Source: Desulfuromonadaceae bacterium
GTDB taxonomy: Bacteria; Desulfobacterota; Desulfuromonadia; Geobacterales; Pseudopelobacteraceae
Direction: 5' to 3'
Assembly (NCBI GenBank): GCA_028686145.1
Contig: JAQUCQ010000111.1
Span: forward strand, 1 to 9,173
Length of the DNA: 9,173 nt
In this document: positions 7,384 to 9,173 of the stretch, piece by piece
Layout of the letters: each line of letters opens with the position of its first letter
Numbering within the stretch: the stretch's first letter is position 1
Notes under the pieces: model-generated
What the model was told of the DNA's origin: nothing
Databases searched by the model: none
What the model saw: only the letters and a program-made list of their open reading frames with translations
Position numbers and translations under genes: made by a program

Positions 7384-7803
7384 TTATGTTTCTTTACAAA
7401 TTGTTATCAACGCTTCCATCAGATTAGTAGTTGTTAGCAGCCCTACAAGGTTGTTGTTGGTATCGGTTACGCACAACCCGTTAAGCTTATTGTCGTGTAT
7501 TAACTGAGCCGCCTGGCAGAGCGGAGCATGTGGAGTAATCGTCATTGGATGGGGATTCATCGCATCTTTGACTGTTGTCTTTGCAAGAATGTAGTGCACC
7601 TCCCACGTGTCCAGAGAAGTGGATTGCCCCGGAGTGAAGCTCTTGATCATAAGGTCAGTGATCAGTCCGCAAAACTTACCCTTGTTTGTCACCGGCAGGC
7701 GGCGGATTTTCTTCTCCTTCATAAGATGCATTGCCTCAATAATTGAGGCATCCACGTCAATAGTAATCGGATCAGGAGTCATCCATTGTTCAACTGTTTG
7801 CAT
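7384..7803 (-). CDS. Small protein with two CBS domains
   Basis: A 139-residue stand-alone CBS pair (Bateman module), with no other domain. CBS1 covers about residues 8-55 (WMTPDPITI ... RRLPVTNKGKFCGLIT) and CBS2 about 80-133 (AMNPHPMTI ... NGLCVTDTNNNLVGLLT). Such modules usually bind adenine nucleotides between the two repeats. The G-h-h-T-x-x-D contact positions are altered: CBS1 reads GLITDLM, with Met at position 52, and CBS2 reads GLLTTTN, with Asn at 127. One pocket may therefore be degenerate. The start is supported by AAGGAG (complement of 7811-7816), seven bases before the ATG and overlapping the livF stop codon. The 11-base gap implies cotranscription, and perhaps translational coupling, with livF. 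A role as an energy-state sensor tied to the transporter is inference only. Confidence 0.88.
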   Translation of the reverse strand: MQTVEQWMTPDPITIDVDASIIEAMHLMKEKKIRRLPVTNKGKFCGLITDLMIKSFTPGQSTSLDTWEVHYILAKTTVKDAMNPHPMTITPHAPLCQAAQLIHDNKLNGLCVTDTNNNLVGLLTTTNLMEALITICKET

Positions 7804-7814
7804 AGTGTTTCTCC

Positions 7815-8519
7815 TTACATTCCAAGGAATGCCTTCTTGATATGGTCGTTACTCAATAGATCGCTGCCGCTGCCTGAAAGAACGACGCGTCCGGTTTCCA
7901 AAACATAAGCCCTGTCGGCGATCTTCAATGACTGGAAAACGTTCTGCTCAACCAGCAGGATCGTAACTCCCTGCTTGTTGATCTCCTGGATAATTTCAAA
8001 GATTATTTTAACAAATAATGGCGAAAGTCCAAGTGACGGTTCATCCAGGAGCAAGAGTTTGGGATTGGCCATCAGGCCACGCCCAATGGCCAGCATCTGC
8101 TGCTCGCCGCCGGACATGGTGCCGCCAAGTTGCTTTTCCCGTTCTTTCAGGCGCGGAAACATGCCGAATACCCGCTCAACATTTGCCTCGCGGTTTTTTT
8201 TGGCACTTTTGATGTACGAACCCATACGTAAATTTTCGAGTACCGTCATGTCGGGAAAGATCTTTCTACCCTCTGGCACCTGTACGATGCCACGCTCGAC
8301 GACCTGATGTGATTCCAAATTGTTAATTTTCTCTCCATTAAAGGTAATGGAACCGGAGGATGGTTTTACCAGGCGGGAAATGTTTTTGAGTGTAGTGGAC
8401 TTGCCGGCCCCGTTAGCGCCAACAACAGAGATAATTTCTCCTTCGTGGACCTCCAGATCAATATCCCACAGCACCTTCAAATCACCATAACTGAAATTGA
8501 GTTTGTCGATTGTTAACAT
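7815..8519 (-). CDS. livF: Branched-chain amino acid ABC transporter ATP-binding protein LivF
   Basis: A 234-residue ATPase subunit, the usual length for LivF. With LivG it powers the LivH/LivM permease, importing leucine, isoleucine, valine or related compounds delivered by a periplasmic binding protein. Motifs: Walker A GANGAGKST (34-42), Q-loop Q80, signature MSGGEQQ (135-141), and Walker B LLLLDE (155-160) followed by PSLGLSP. The switch position reads EQN (191-193) where many ABC proteins have His; EQN is normal for LivF. The C-terminal GRVVLSGSGSDLL and KKAFLGM also fit. The ATG is preceded by GAGGT (complement of 8525-8529). It starts 29 bases after livG and is followed 11 bases later by the CBS gene. 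Substrate range of Liv systems varies (amides, urea, aromatic acids), so the exact ligand is not established. Confidence 0.95.
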   Translation of the reverse strand: MLTIDKLNFSYGDLKVLWDIDLEVHEGEIISVVGANGAGKSTTLKNISRLVKPSSGSITFNGEKINNLESHQVVERGIVQVPEGRKIFPDMTVLENLRMGSYIKSAKKNREANVERVFGMFPRLKEREKQLGGTMSGGEQQMLAIGRGLMANPKLLLLDEPSLGLSPLFVKIIFEIIQEINKQGVTILLVEQNVFQSLKIADRAYVLETGRVVLSGSGSDLLSNDHIKKAFLGM

Positions 8520-8548
8520 TGATAACCTCTATTGAAACTAATAGGGAT

Positions 8549-9173
8549 TTACTCGCTTCCCAGGTAAGCCGTAATTACCTCGGGATTGCTAACTATCTCC
8601 TGAGGTGAACCCTCGGCCAGTTTCTCTCCAGAACAGAGTACCACCACACGATCAGAGATACGCATGATGGCTTTCATGTCGTGCTCGATAACCATCTGGG
8701 TTATTCCCAGTTTTCTGATGTCGAGGATCAATTGAATAATCTCCTCGCTCTCGGCCGGATTGAGTCCCCCCATAACCTCATCCAGTAGCAGAAGCTTGGG
8801 GTTGGTTGCGAGAACGCGAGCGACTTCCAGCTTTTTTCGCTCACCGATCGGCAGTCCCCCGGCCAGTAAATGGGCACGATGTTCAAGTTTCACAACTTTG
8901 ACCTGCTCCATGGCTATTTCACGGGCTTTCTTAAGGGAATTGGTGCGACAGAGAGCACCTACCATGACATTATCAACAACACTCATCTTGGCCAAAGGGC
9001 GAACCTTTTGCCAGGTACGGACCATGCCGCGTTTGCACACTGTATCGGGTTGCAGGCCATTCATGGAACGGCCGTTGAATATAATCTCTCCCTTGGAGGG
9101 CGGGTAGTAACCGGTGATGCAATTGAACAGTGTGGTCTTGCCGGCACCGTTTGGTCCGATAAGTCCCATGATC
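8549..9173 (-). CDS. livG: Branched-chain amino acid ABC transporter ATP-binding protein LivG, 5' end outside window
   Basis: The partner ATPase of LivF. The frame continues through the right edge of the window. The first in-frame ATG (9167-9169) lies immediately before Walker A, so it is internal, and roughly 30-40 N-terminal residues are missing. Motifs, numbered from that Met: Walker A GPNGAGKT (5-12), Q-loop Q54 in VRTWQKVRPL, signature region LPIGERKKLEVAR (106-118), Walker B LLLLDE (126-131) with VMGGLNP, and switch His H163 in EHDM. The C-terminus AYLGSE is typical. Pro in place of Ser in the signature and the EVMGGLNP sequence are common LivG/LivF-family variants. The permease genes livH and livM and a binding-protein gene would be expected beyond the right edge. 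Confidence 0.94.
   Translation of the reverse strand, partial: IMGLIGPNGAGKTTLFNCITGYYPPSKGEIIFNGRSMNGLQPDTVCKRGMVRTWQKVRPLAKMSVVDNVMVGALCRTNSLKKAREIAMEQVKVVKLEHRAHLLAGGLPIGERKKLEVARVLATNPKLLLLDEVMGGLNPAESEEIIQLILDIRKLGITQMVIEHDMKAIMRISDRVVVLCSGEKLAEGSPQEIVSNPEVITAYLGSE

Noticed and set aside
9167..9169. ATG at 9169 as the start of livG
   Set aside because: It lies directly before Walker A, whereas LivG proteins have about 30-40 residues before that motif; the frame continues past the window edge.

Overview
This 9,173-base window looks like ordinary chromosomal sequence of a Gram-negative bacterium. GC content is moderate, the genes are tightly packed, there is a lipoprotein with a signal peptide and lipobox, and a Liv-type branched-chain amino acid ABC transporter module is present. 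The gene combination (GH77 plus TreS-maltokinase fusion, CBS-DUF294 nucleotidyltransferase, livGF followed by a CBS protein) reminds me of Desulfuromonadales/Geobacter-like Desulfobacterota. That assignment is an impression from gene content, not something the sequence proves. I saw no mobile element, CRISPR array, rRNA, tRNA or integrase. The four gaps between genes are 52 to 111 bases long, so no gene-free stretch exceeds 300 bases.

Left part, + strand (1-5060): an alpha-glucan/trehalose module. A GH77 4-alpha-glucanotransferase, cut by the left edge, is followed after 102 bases by a full-length trehalose synthase fused to maltokinase (1,114 aa). TreS interconverts trehalose and maltose. 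Mak phosphorylates maltose to maltose 1-phosphate, the donor used by GlgE to build alpha-1,4-glucan. GH77 reshuffles malto-oligosaccharides. GlgE and a branching enzyme are not in the window and may lie upstream.

Middle part (5113-7355): a - strand gene for a protein with two CBS domains and a DUF294/GlnD-like nucleotidyltransferase converges on treS-mak. It is divergent from a + strand gene for a 207-aa lipoprotein of unknown function. The 111-base divergent spacer carries a TATAAT box, and a strong hairpin with a following T-rich tract ends the lipoprotein transcript.

Right part, - strand (7384-9173): livG (cut by the right edge), livF and a small two-CBS-domain protein, spaced 29 and 11 bases apart, form the 3' end of a probable operon for branched-chain amino acid or related amide uptake.

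I did not find a convincing previously undescribed system. The points most worth a second look are an approximately 50-residue insertion in the GH77 enzyme between its nucleophile and acid/base, the altered nucleotide-contact positions in the small CBS protein, and the unassigned lipoprotein.
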